Shown here in pieces: positions 18,231 through 27,265 of a stretch of DNA of 64,000 nt. Source of the DNA: Vibrio splendidus 12E03 (GTDB taxonomy: Bacteria; Pseudomonadota; Gammaproteobacteria; Enterobacterales; Vibrionaceae); NCBI RefSeq assembly GCF_000272105.2, contig NZ_AJZD02000234.1, positions 17,279-81,278 of the forward strand, in the 5' to 3' direction. The position numbers and the translations under genes are program-made. The notes under the pieces are model-generated. The model searched no databases. It worked only from the letters and a program-made list of their open reading frames with translations, and was not told the origin of the DNA. Every line of letters starts with the position of its first letter. Position 1 is the first letter of the stretch.

Positions 18231-19490
18231 TTAACGAGCTAATTTGTGATGAGCTCGCGAAAAGTGACCTGCGCAAAACGCGCCTACAATCGACAGTTCA
18301 CCCGCTAAACATAATGCAGCACATACCTCAGCTAAGGCTTGCGATTTACCATTGCCGTGAAGACCAAGTAAATCTAGACATGCCTTTTGGCTTGGTAGAC
18401 CAGTGCCGCCGCCTACTGTACCTAGCATTAAATTAGGCAGTGTTACGCTAGCGTATAGGCCACCTTCTTTGTTCAACTCCATGCGAGTCATGCCAATGGC
18501 AGATTCTGCAACACACGCTGCGTCTTGTCCGCAAGCAATATAAAGAGCAGCTAGTGCATTAGCGTAATGGGCATTGATACCGATAGTGCCGCTCAGAGCG
18601 CCGCCCACAGTGGTCATTTGACCAAACTGAACCATCTTCTCTGGCGTGGTATGTAGATACTTAGCCACCAGTTCTGCTGGGATATTAACTTCAGCGGTTA
18701 CCTTTTTGCCGCGCACGCTGCGCAAGGTTTGGGTATTGGCTTTCTTATCACCCGACAAGTTACCATCAAGGAAGGCATGGTCAGGCTTAACTGGTGTGTG
18801 TTCGATGATGTACTCAAATACCGCGTTGGTCGCGATGGTCACCATATTCTGACCAGATGCGTCTCCCGTTAGAAACTCAAACACCAAGTAAACATGGTTG
18901 CCTTCAATGTTGATATTGATGTCGGTCAGTTTGCCGTGAGAAGTCGTAGATTCTGCTAAAGTTTTAAACTTTTCATATTGGGTCACGGCCCATGCCACAA
19001 ATTGCCCTGCTTCTACTAACCCTTGAAACGCAAACCCTGGGGTGCGCGTAACACCTTCATTCAACAACATTGCACTCGCGCCACCACAGGCACTAATGAG
19101 TTTAGAACCACGGTTGTAAGACGCGACAAGTGCTGCTTCGGTTGTTGCCAGTGGAACTAGGTAATCACCTTGGGCAAACAAGCCGTTAACGCGCAATGGG
19201 CCAGAGATACCTACAGGTACCTTAACAGTGCCAACGAAGTGCTCGATGTTTTTCTCATAGGCTTGCATCTGACTTTCGGTATGAGGGTCGAGTAGCTCTT
19301 TTTGTGATTCTTCATTATCGAGAGCAGTCCAACGACGTGTCACATTCTTTTCTGTCAGGTAAGGGCTAGGAGTCAGCTTGTTTGCTGGCTTTTCAAAATG
19401 AGGTTGGAGTTTATTTTCTAATTCGTCTGCGGAGATATCGCCCCCTAAAATAGAAACATAGTCACGGCGATGCAGATTTAGTTTTGGCAT
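18231..19490 (-). CDS. mvaA: Hydroxymethylglutaryl-CoA reductase
   Basis: 419 residues from the ATG at 19490 (MPKLNLHRRDY); a longer reading from 19562 adds an implausible leader. Family landmarks: VPVGISGPLRVNG, LATTEAALVASYNRG with the catalytic glutamate, DASGQNMVTIATNA with the catalytic aspartate, LSGDKKAN with the catalytic lysine, and GHFSRAHHKLAR with the catalytic histidine near the end. It reduces HMG-CoA to mevalonate with NAD(P)H. Most proteobacteria make isoprenoids by the MEP route, but vibrios are known to carry this gene. No other mevalonate gene is in the window. Confidence 0.93.
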   Translation of the reverse strand: MPKLNLHRRDYVSILGGDISADELENKLQPHFEKPANKLTPSPYLTEKNVTRRWTALDNEESQKELLDPHTESQMQAYEKNIEHFVGTVKVPVGISGPLRVNGLFAQGDYLVPLATTEAALVASYNRGSKLISACGGASAMLLNEGVTRTPGFAFQGLVEAGQFVAWAVTQYEKFKTLAESTTSHGKLTDININIEGNHVYLVFEFLTGDASGQNMVTIATNAVFEYIIEHTPVKPDHAFLDGNLSGDKKANTQTLRSVRGKKVTAEVNIPAELVAKYLHTTPEKMVQFGQMTTVGGALSGTIGINAHYANALAALYIACGQDAACVAESAIGMTRMELNKEGGLYASVTLPNLMLGTVGGGTGLPSQKACLDLLGLHGNGKSQALAEVCAALCLAGELSIVGAFCAGHFSRAHHKLAR

Positions 19491-19675
19491 AAATAGTATG
19501 AAGTAAAGTTTGTGCAGCAAAATGGTTTGCGCTGATTCTACCGAGTAATAAACCAGAAACAAGCGCCAGATATAATGAGTTACAGTTTGTGTGCTTATTG
19601 CGTCAAAAAGCGTCCAAAGTGGTTGAATCGAGTCGATTTAGAACATTGAAAATAAGTGCGAACAGTAAGTATAGC

Positions 19676-19996
19676 TTAGATGTGGATGTCTAGAAGACTA
19701 CCGATCGCTTCGTTTTGACGATCAACCACACTCGCACCCACACGGTTATAACTGGCACTTTGGGTTAGCTTCAATAGTGAATCGGTTGAAGATGAAACAG
19801 GTTCTGGGTCTTTGTCTTTAAACGAAATGGATTGTTCAGGCTCTATTTGGTTGAAGCTGAGATCACTGCCTTTGAAAGCATCATCGGATTCTGGAGTGTG
19901 TTTGGAGGCTTGATTGAGCTCGATCGCGGCTTCTTCAGCCATGTTGTTTGACTGCTGAATAATGGCGTAACCAGATTGAATACCAGATATCGACAT
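19676..19996 (-). CDS. Hypothetical protein with flagellar-rod-like N-terminus (106 aa)
   Basis: AAAGG seven bases before the ATG. The start (MSISGIQSGYAIIQQSNNMAEEAAIELNQA) resembles the amphipathic N-terminal helix of axial flagellar proteins (short-side-chain, glutamine/asparagine-rich), and the end is again helical. The middle is polar and probably disordered. No flagellar genes are nearby, so the resemblance may be superficial. Function unknown. Confidence 0.55.
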   Translation of the reverse strand: MSISGIQSGYAIIQQSNNMAEEAAIELNQASKHTPESDDAFKGSDLSFNQIEPEQSISFKDKDPEPVSSSTDSLLKLTQSASYNRVGASVVDRQNEAIGSLLDIHI

Positions 19997-20117
19997 AGCA
20001 GAACCTTTAATTGACGTGTTGAATAAGTCTAGGTGGACGATATTTTGAGCGCAATGGTGAAGGGGTAAAATTTACAGTGAAACGGAGTACTTAAGCTAAA
20101 ATAGTGACGTCTGTCTA

Positions 20118-20279
20118 TTAACTGAACAGATCGTTCAATGCATTTAGTTCTTCATCAGTAAGAAGAGTTTGTTGTTCCGTTTCAAGATTACCGTCAATCT
20201 CGCCTTGCAATGCTTTTAATTGCTGCGGGCTAAGAAGCTGAATCTGTTGTTTGAATGCTTCAAATTGTTGTGTATTCAT
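20118..20279 (-). CDS. Small helical protein (53 aa), unknown
   Basis: ATG 20279 (MNTQQFEAFKQQIQLLSPQQLKALQGE) has AAGG upstream; a longer reading to 20342 lacks a ribosome site. Two predicted helices rich in glutamine and leucine and an acidic end (TDEELNALNDLFS). The LSPQQLKAL stretch faintly recalls the N-terminus of IS1595-type transposases, so a remnant is one possibility. Otherwise unrecognised. Confidence 0.45.
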   Translation of the reverse strand: MNTQQFEAFKQQIQLLSPQQLKALQGEIDGNLETEQQTLLTDEELNALNDLFS

Positions 20280-20525
20280 AATGTGACCTTGGTGCAAATC
20301 CATATGCTCAATTGAGCATAGACTACTGGTGCAGGAAATCAAACAAGATTAAGTGAATATTAAACGAAATTTGTAATTTCCTAGAACTAAGACAACTATA
20401 AATTCCTCTGGTCGTTTTTTTGTCCGACAAATGTTAGGCAAAGTTAAGGCTTGGTCAATCAAAGTCAGAAAATTCCTACAACGTAAAAATCGTCTTAACC
20501 CTTATGGGGTAAGGGTAGGTAAGCA

Positions 20526-20561
20526 GTTGCTCTACTCAATTAGAGGTATTGGTAGAGCAAC
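20526..20561. other. Strong isolated hairpin
   Basis: Perfect ten-base inverted repeat GTTGCTCTAC / GTAGAGCAAC, with a further inner CAAT / ATTG pairing. It lies in the 357-base gap between the yccS stop and the 53-aa gene. No T-run follows on either strand, so it is not a standard terminator. Confidence 0.7.
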
Positions 20562-20636
20562 ATATAACGGTAACAAATGATCAAAAGGTGTTCGATTAAT
20601 GCTATCTTTTTGTTTTTACAGTATTTTGTTTGTCTA

Positions 20637-22820
20637 TTAAGAATCTGCTTTATCGAGCGGTTTATCAATCTTCACCTTAACCGCAAACTTGGTCGCTAGC
20701 GTATGCAGTTCTGGAAGCATTCGATAAATCAAATGAAGCTGTTGTAAGACCATTCTGACAGAACTCTCATCTTCCTCTCGCCATTCACTTAGACGTTTAT
20801 CAAGTTCAGGGTCGTATGCATTTTTAACCTCACACTGTTCACGATGTGAATAGAGTTGGTCATTCAGAGCATCAAGGTGCTCGTGTATCACACGGTGTGC
20901 ATCCAGAACGAGCTTGTGTGTGGATTCGTCGTCAATACGCGTCCTGTGTGCGCCCAGTGCCGAAATATAGCTGAGTAGGGCGTGATTCAGCGTTAGAAAG
21001 CGAAAGCTCTCATCCTCAGAGGTTCGATATTTACCGGGTTCCACCAACATGCTGCTGATAGCGCTAGTCAGGTTCGCATCGTTATTGTGTGCGCTGCGGC
21101 GGGCGATACGGTAATTCAATGTGTCTTTCTTACCTACACGATATTGGCCGATGATTTGCGCGAGGTAGTTCTTGTTGGAATCAAGAGCATCAGCCATCAC
21201 TTTATGCAGTCGTTTTGATTGCCAATCAGGTAACACATAAACGACCGCCAATACAGCGAGGGCACAGCCTATGAAGGTATCTGCCAGTCTTGGTAACACC
21301 ACGGCGTATCCTTCGCCAAGTTGGTTAAAGCAGAACAATACCAATAGGGTAATAAAGCCTGTTGCGAATCCGTAGTTGTTGATACGGAACGCAAAAAACA
21401 TCACGCCACTGATCACAATGAACACCAACTGGCTCTCTTGAGAAGGGAAGAAGGTCAGTAGCGGAACGCCAATTAATAAGCCTGCAACGGTGCCAATGAC
21501 ACGTGCAGTAAGCTTTTGACGAGTAGCGCTGTAGTTTGGCTGACACACAAATAGCGTCGTCAGTAGAATCCAGTAGCCGCGTTCAATGTCAAAACCTTGA
21601 ATAATGCCGTAACCGAGTGTCAGCGTGATCGCCATACGAATTGCGTGACGAAACAGCATCGAATCTGTATGCAGGTTGGCTTTTATCTTTTGCCACATCG
21701 CCGTTAAGGTGTGCGGATTGGTATCGTCTAAGACATCTTCTTCTAACTTCTCTGCATCTGGGTTACTGATGTTCGATAGCTGCTTTTCAACCGTTGCAAG
21801 GTTATTGAATAGATAATCCAATTGGCTCAGCAATGGCTTCCATTCTGGTTTGTTTTGTTGATGAAGGTGATTAAGTGAAGACATCAGTTCATCAAGCGCC
21901 AATACCGATTTATCGCCATGTTGGTATTCCGCGCCAACCTTTAGCGAGCTCGCCACTTCTTTACACGCGGTCGCTTGCGCTTCCAGCAGATATTTAAAAC
22001 GGAACAGCACATCAGAGCGCTCAAAGTGTTTGGCAAGTTCTTGATAGCGATAGTGGGTCGAACTCACGCGTTCGTGAATGTCTTGCGCGATGAAGTAAGT
22101 ATTGAGGAATCGGTCACTGGGTCCGTCAATGTGTCCGCGTTTGGAGCGATTAAGCAAGGTTGCTTTACACATGTTGAGCGCATTGACGGTACTCGCATTT
22201 AATTTGGCTTCAATAATGCGGTGCGGCTGAGGGATAAGATCAGATACTGGGTAGAACAGTTCTGCCTTAGATTCCATGTAGGTGCCAACCTGATCAAACA
22301 CGTTAGCAAGGTTTTGCTGCACAGGTTGCATTGGCCATACAATCTGCCAGATCATCGACATGAAGTAGTACCAAGCCGCGCCTGTTAAGAGCAATAACGG
22401 TTGGAACCATAAGTTGATGCTCTCATGAGCGCCGAGCATGGTGTAGATAGCAACCAGCAGAGAACCAAACGCGATGCTGGCATATTTGGGCCCAATTGCA
22501 CCGAGCATGATGAACGAGAATGTGGATGCGAAAAGACCTAATGCGAATAACCAAGGTGTGTCGAACAGCAGTTCTATAGAAAAGGCGGCGATCGCAAAAC
22601 AGATAAAGGTCAGGGTGAGCGCTTTCAAGCGTCCCGTAAAGCTGTCATCACTTTCTGCCAGTGCCGCGGCGATCACACCTAAGATCAATGGAGTGATGAG
22701 TGTGTTTTGCCCATAATACCAAGCCGGAACGACAACACCGAGCAGAGTGATGAGAATTAATACGCTGTAATTTATGGTTTTATTCGCCCAATAGAGGCGT
22801 AATTTGGCTGAAAAGTCCAC
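20637..22820 (-). CDS. yccS: YccS family inner-membrane protein (FUSC-like)
   Basis: 727 residues with two hydrophobic blocks of about six helices each (residues ~15-165 and ~390-530), separated and followed by long helical cytosolic regions. This is the layout of YccS/YhfK and of the fusaric-acid/aromatic efflux superfamily. Motifs such as GYWILLTTLFVCQPNYSATRQKL and RVIGTVAGLLIGVPLLTFFPS match that family. Transport function is inferred only. Divergent from helD, a neighbour pairing also seen in E. coli. Confidence 0.92.
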   Translation of the reverse strand: MDFSAKLRLYWANKTINYSVLILITLLGVVVPAWYYGQNTLITPLILGVIAAALAESDDSFTGRLKALTLTFICFAIAAFSIELLFDTPWLFALGLFASTFSFIMLGAIGPKYASIAFGSLLVAIYTMLGAHESINLWFQPLLLLTGAAWYYFMSMIWQIVWPMQPVQQNLANVFDQVGTYMESKAELFYPVSDLIPQPHRIIEAKLNASTVNALNMCKATLLNRSKRGHIDGPSDRFLNTYFIAQDIHERVSSTHYRYQELAKHFERSDVLFRFKYLLEAQATACKEVASSLKVGAEYQHGDKSVLALDELMSSLNHLHQQNKPEWKPLLSQLDYLFNNLATVEKQLSNISNPDAEKLEEDVLDDTNPHTLTAMWQKIKANLHTDSMLFRHAIRMAITLTLGYGIIQGFDIERGYWILLTTLFVCQPNYSATRQKLTARVIGTVAGLLIGVPLLTFFPSQESQLVFIVISGVMFFAFRINNYGFATGFITLLVLFCFNQLGEGYAVVLPRLADTFIGCALAVLAVVYVLPDWQSKRLHKVMADALDSNKNYLAQIIGQYRVGKKDTLNYRIARRSAHNNDANLTSAISSMLVEPGKYRTSEDESFRFLTLNHALLSYISALGAHRTRIDDESTHKLVLDAHRVIHEHLDALNDQLYSHREQCEVKNAYDPELDKRLSEWREEDESSVRMVLQQLHLIYRMLPELHTLATKFAVKVKIDKPLDKADS

Positions 22821-22997
22821 AGTCGCTCACTTGACACACTAAAAACCATAATCCTAACAGAAATCAAGCACAAGAATTTGATACTTATCCATAATTGCCC
22901 GTAGGTGGTCATGAAAGCGTCGATAAGATATGAGATATTATTAATTCTCATTGCATCATGATATAAATTCAATATTCCTAATTAAGAGCACACTCCA

Positions 22998-25073
22998 ATG
23001 CAGCTAAGCGCTAACAAGACTGCACAATTTTTTATTCAAAATGAATATCATCAGGTTGAACTTGATGGTTCACGTCTGCTGTTATCTTCAGTAGGCAGTG
23101 AAGAGCGTATCCCGTTTACTATTTGGAGTGGCAAGATCGCTATAAAACGCGGATTGTTTTGGGGATCGCTACAATTTTTTGCTAATCAACAAGATGGAAC
23201 ACAGCGCAGTTGGTTAGTACAAGGCTTACCTTGGGATCAATGTCGTCAATTTGCACGCGCGTCAGTTACCGCTTATCAGAAGTGGCACGACACGCAATGT
23301 GAACAATTGGCTGAACACGTACCTCAGTGGGAAGCTGAATTAACACGTCTTGAGCAACTCCCTGCTTTTCTACCGCATTCGAAGGTCAATACTTGGGCTG
23401 ATATGGTCAACTCAGGCCTAGAGAGTATGACTATGACGCTAGAAGAGGCCGCGCAGCGCATGCCAAATCGCATCGCAAGAATGCAGCCATGGTTGTCTGA
23501 AACGGAGATCAAGCAAGCTGAAAGAAACCAGCAATGGCTAGAGACCGAGCGAAAGAACTGGGAAGTGTTGTTTGCGCAATGTGAGTCGTCACCACTGAAC
23601 TTATCGCAGCAATATGCGGTGTTGATGAATGATGATCACAACCTTATTTTAGCGGGTGCAGGCTCGGGTAAAACCAGTGTTCTAACCGCTCGCGTCGCGT
23701 ATTTACTGCAAAGCCATCAAGCTCAAGCTGAAGAGTTGCTATTGCTCGCTTTTGGTCGTGAAGCGGCAGAAGAGATGAAGCAACGTCTCGACAGCAAAAT
23801 TGGTTTATCAGCAGAGAAGGTGCAAGTCAGCACTTTCCACCAGTTGGGTTTAAAGATACTGAATCAAGTTGAACCTGAACGCGTGGTTATTTCTCCTTTA
23901 GCGCTCGATGACAACCAACGCCAAGCATGGTGCATTGATTGGTTGAAGAAGCACTGGATGACACCGACCAACTTTAAACGTTGGCAAAAGCATTTGTCTA
24001 AATGGCCAATCGCTTATTTAACCGGTGACGATGAGCTTGGTAGCCATGTTTCAAACCTCAAATTGATCGGTTGGCTTGAAAAGCAGCTTGAACAGTTAAA
24101 TGTGTCGGGTTTAACGAAAAAAGAAGTACAGCAACAGCTGATTGACCACCGAGACTATACGCGCCTCAACAGCGAGCTTTCACTGTGTTGGCCATGTGTA
24201 ACCGCGTGGCAAAAGGAGCTGAAAGAACAAAATCATATCGACTTCTCAATCATGATCAGCCGAGCTACTCAGTATGTCGAGAAAGGCAAGTTTATCTCAC
24301 CTTGGAAGTTCATCATGATCGATGAGTATCAAGATATCTCACCTGATCGTCTTGCCTTGGTTGAAGCACTTTGTAATCAGTCTAAAGCCAAGCATCAAGC
24401 CTCTATTTTTGCAGTAGGCGATGACTGGCAGTCGATTTACCAATTTGCGGGTGCGGATGTGGATTTGACCACGGGCTTTAAGGATCGTTTTGAAAGCTCG
24501 ACCATACATCACCTAGATACCACTTATCGCTTTAACAATCAGCTAGGTGCAGTTGCCAATCGCTTTGTACAAGAAAACCCAATTCAGATTCCGAAAGAAC
24601 TGAACAGCTTCAAGCAACAAAAGCAGAAGGCGGTGTACAGTGCGCCAAGCAAAGAAGTTGAGAAGATTCTTGATCAACTGAACCGTCAATCCAAAGGCAA
24701 AACCAATAAATCGGTGTTGCTACTTGGACGTAATCATTACCACAAGCCAGAGTTGTTGGAAGATTGGAAGAAGATCTTCACCTCCATTGATATCAAGTTC
24801 ATGACTTGCCACGCCAGTAAGGGTAAAGAAGCAGACTTCGTTATTATCCTTTGCGTGGATGAAGGACAATTCCCAGCGAAGAAGAAGCAACTGCATATTG
24901 ATGGTGCATTGACTGAATCGTCAGACGTGTTCCCATACGCGGAAGAGCGTCGTTTGTTCTATGTAGCAATGACGCGAGCAAAAGAGAAAGTGTGGATCAC
25001 GCACAGTGGCGATGGTTTTGGCTTCGTACAAGAGCTACACGGCTCCGACTATCCTGTGGTGCGTAAAAAGTAG
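22998..25073 (+). CDS. helD: DNA helicase IV
   Basis: 691 residues, close to E. coli HelD. The N-terminal ~200-residue region specific to helicase IV (IPFTIWSGKIAIKRGLFWGSLQFF) precedes a UvrD-type superfamily 1 core. Walker A is AGAGSGKT at residues 219-226, motif II is MIDEYQDIS, motif III is GDDWQSIYQFAGAD, and motif VI is RRLFYVAMTRAK. It unwinds DNA 3' to 5' and takes part in RecF-pathway recombination. Confidence 0.95.
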   Translation: MQLSANKTAQFFIQNEYHQVELDGSRLLLSSVGSEERIPFTIWSGKIAIKRGLFWGSLQFFANQQDGTQRSWLVQGLPWDQCRQFARASVTAYQKWHDTQCEQLAEHVPQWEAELTRLEQLPAFLPHSKVNTWADMVNSGLESMTMTLEEAAQRMPNRIARMQPWLSETEIKQAERNQQWLETERKNWEVLFAQCESSPLNLSQQYAVLMNDDHNLILAGAGSGKTSVLTARVAYLLQSHQAQAEELLLLAFGREAAEEMKQRLDSKIGLSAEKVQVSTFHQLGLKILNQVEPERVVISPLALDDNQRQAWCIDWLKKHWMTPTNFKRWQKHLSKWPIAYLTGDDELGSHVSNLKLIGWLEKQLEQLNVSGLTKKEVQQQLIDHRDYTRLNSELSLCWPCVTAWQKELKEQNHIDFSIMISRATQYVEKGKFISPWKFIMIDEYQDISPDRLALVEALCNQSKAKHQASIFAVGDDWQSIYQFAGADVDLTTGFKDRFESSTIHHLDTTYRFNNQLGAVANRFVQENPIQIPKELNSFKQQKQKAVYSAPSKEVEKILDQLNRQSKGKTNKSVLLLGRNHYHKPELLEDWKKIFTSIDIKFMTCHASKGKEADFVIILCVDEGQFPAKKKQLHIDGALTESSDVFPYAEERRLFYVAMTRAKEKVWITHSGDGFGFVQELHGSDYPVVRKK

Positions 25074-25157
25074 TCGCCCCGCTAGGGTGTTTTGATAAGG
25101 GCTCAAGTCGCATTCGCCTGTATTTTATTTGCAGACATAAAGCAGAAGGACATGCAT

Positions 25158-25508
25158 ATGGAACATGGATCAATCAACTATATCGAATTTGCCGCGAAAG
25201 ATATTGCCGCGACCAAGGCGTTTTTCAGCCAAGTGTTTGGTTGGAACTTTGAAGACTATGGCCCTGAGTATTCTGCTTTTGAAGGCAAAGGCTTAATGGG
25301 CGGCTTCTATTTGGCGGATCTGGCGTCGAATACGGATAACGGCGCGGCGCTGATGGTTTTCTATAGCCAAGATCTTGAGCAAACCGAGCGCGATGTAACT
25401 GATGCTGGTGGTCAGATAAACCGTGAGATCTTTAGCTTTCCCGGTGGCAGACGTTTCCATTTCAGAGAGCCAAGTGGTAACGAGATGGCAGTGTGGAGCG
25501 ATAAATAG
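25158..25508 (+). CDS. VOC family protein (glyoxalase/bleomycin-resistance fold)
   Basis: 116 residues from ATG 25158, seven bases after AGAAGGA. Single betaalphabetabetabeta pair: INYIEFAAKDIAATKAFFSQVFGW at the start and RRFHFREPSGNEMAVWS at the end, with the final glutamate-type metal ligand position replaced in context by NEMAVW as in many uncharacterised VOC proteins. It lies 85 bases after helD and may be cotranscribed. Substrate unknown; proximity to methylglyoxal synthase is suggestive only. Confidence 0.85.
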   Translation: MEHGSINYIEFAAKDIAATKAFFSQVFGWNFEDYGPEYSAFEGKGLMGGFYLADLASNTDNGAALMVFYSQDLEQTERDVTDAGGQINREIFSFPGGRRFHFREPSGNEMAVWSDK

Positions 25509-25563
25509 AGAGACTCTCGCACTGTTTTATGATTGAACTGTTTAATGTCTGAAAACGAGACAT

Positions 25564-25595
25564 AAAAAAGCCTGCGATAAAATGCAGGCTTTTTA
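25564..25595. terminator. Bidirectional terminator between the VOC gene and mgsA
   Basis: AAAAAAGCCTGC / GCAGGCTTTTT with an eight-base loop gives a T-run on both strands, serving both convergent genes. Confidence 0.85.
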
Positions 25596-25628
25596 GTCTG
25601 TTCAGTAGAGAGCACATTTAACGTGCGA

Positions 25629-26084
25629 TTACGTGCGCTCAGCTAGGTACGCTTCGTAGTCTGGGATCTCGATGATTACTTCTTCTTCAAGCAGTGAAGA
25701 GTTAAACAAGAAATTAGCGGTAGCGCGGTTAGTGGCCACAGGAATGTTCCAAACACTTGCGATACGAAGCAGTGCTTTTACGTCTGGGTCATGTGGTACA
25801 GCATTAAGTGGATCCCAGAAGAAAATCAGCATATCGATCTTGCCTTCAGAGATAAGCGCGCCAAGTTGTTGGTCACCGCCCATAGGGCCGCTGATCATGC
25901 TTTTGATTGCTAAGCCTGTCTCTTTACTTAGTAAAGAACCAGTCGTGCCCGTTGCGTAAAGGAAGTGCTTTTGTAGTTTTTCTTTGTTCTCTTTGACCCA
26001 TCTTAGTAGCTCAGGTTTGAAGTGGTCATGAGCGACCAAAGCGATATGCTTATGTGTTGGCATAGTGCGCGTCGTTTTTTGCAT
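25629..26084 (-). CDS. mgsA: Methylglyoxal synthase
   Basis: 151 residues, the E. coli length, with AGGGAA upstream. The phosphate-binding GTTGSLL and the catalytic-aspartate region [14 protein letters not shown] are intact, as are FFWDPL and NRATANFL. It converts dihydroxyacetone phosphate to methylglyoxal, an overflow path when sugar phosphates accumulate. It starts 60 bases after the torT stop on the same strand. Confidence 0.96.
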   Translation of the reverse strand: MQKTTRTMPTHKHIALVAHDHFKPELLRWVKENKEKLQKHFLYATGTTGSLLSKETGLAIKSMISGPMGGDQQLGALISEGKIDMLIFFWDPLNAVPHDPDVKALLRIASVWNIPVATNRATANFLFNSSLLEEEVIIEIPDYEAYLAERT

Positions 26085-26144
26085 GAATGTTCCCTAAATT
26101 GTTGTTTCGTTTTTATTGTTTTGAGTTCTTCAGCCAATATAGCA

Positions 26145-27173
26145 CTAAGGATTCACACTGAATACCGGACGAAACTCAGAAGGTGACAATGAGTCGGCGA
26201 TAATTTGATCTTTGAGAGTTGCAGGTGTCAGCGCTTCGATAATCGGTGCGCTGTGTTGCTCGTAAGGTTGACCGCGTAAGTAACTCGTGGCTTGTTTTAC
26301 CGACAAGCGACCTTGCTCAACCATTTTATCGGTTGGCGCAAAAAGTACCTTGTTACGAAGTAAACCACGGTAGGTTCCGTGACTTAAGTAACTCGAAATT
26401 AACCCAATCTCTTCGGTTTTATCGGCCGCTCGTAGCTCACTGATCGCTGCTTCAATCGCGACGGCACTTCCGACTATATATTGTATATCCGGCTCCTCGA
26501 TCACCTGTTGTACTAGATTTCTTTGAAGTTCTTTATCGTTATCTGCCCAATAGCTGATCGCAATTTTGATATCACTCGACTTGATCGCATCATAAAACCC
26601 CAGCGCTACAGGCTTAGTGCCGCCACTCGCTTGTGGGCCAAGTAACAGGGCGATAGGTGTTTCGCCTGATCCTTTCGGGTGTCGTTTCGACAAAAACTCT
26701 CCGACTTGGTATCCCATTTGGTACCAATCGACACCGACTGTGCCTTTCAGTACCTTCTGTTGTTCTTCATTGACGGTTAACTCATTCACCGTAGCAAACA
26801 CAGGTGTCGAGCCAACCCAATCACTGAGATTGTCATGGTATGCATCGGGTGAAACGGTGCCTAAAATAATGGCATCGGCTCCCCATTGTGTGCAAAGCAC
26901 CAGTTGCGAGGCTTGTTTGGCCACGTTGGGGTAACCGCCAGCTTCCAAAACTCTTAGCTCAACTTGCTGCTTTTCTGCTTCAGAGATCATTCCATAGTTT
27001 ACCGACAACCAATAAGAGTCTTTGAGGTGCGGATAAATGGCACAAATTTTCTCTTTGTGTGATGTGGCTTCGGCTGGTTTTATTGGGCTCAAAGGCTCGC
27101 TAGCACTTGCGACAGTAGTCACTGAGGCCAGTAGTGAGAGAAGAATTATTGAAGCGAAAGGTCTAGATAGCAT
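26145..27173 (-). CDS. torT: TMAO-sensing periplasmic protein TorT
   Basis: 342 residues with a signal peptide (FASIILLSLLASVTTVASA), then a type-1 periplasmic-binding fold. Segments such as CTQWGADAIILGTVSPDAY and GVDWYQMGYQVGEFLSKRHPKG are those of TorT. In E. coli TorT binds trimethylamine N-oxide and presents it to the sensor TorS. Here torT diverges from torS across 92 bases, which fits the same partnership. Confidence 0.9.
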   Translation of the reverse strand: MLSRPFASIILLSLLASVTTVASASEPLSPIKPAEATSHKEKICAIYPHLKDSYWLSVNYGMISEAEKQQVELRVLEAGGYPNVAKQASQLVLCTQWGADAIILGTVSPDAYHDNLSDWVGSTPVFATVNELTVNEEQQKVLKGTVGVDWYQMGYQVGEFLSKRHPKGSGETPIALLLGPQASGGTKPVALGFYDAIKSSDIKIAISYWADNDKELQRNLVQQVIEEPDIQYIVGSAVAIEAAISELRAADKTEEIGLISSYLSHGTYRGLLRNKVLFAPTDKMVEQGRLSVKQATSYLRGQPYEQHSAPIIEALTPATLKDQIIADSLSPSEFRPVFSVNP

Positions 27174-27265
27174 GAATTGCCGTTTTATTGGTTTTAGATA
27201 AGAAACACTGCAAAATATAGCGTATTCTGCATGGGTAAAGAAGAACGTTTTAAGGTTTAGAGTTT

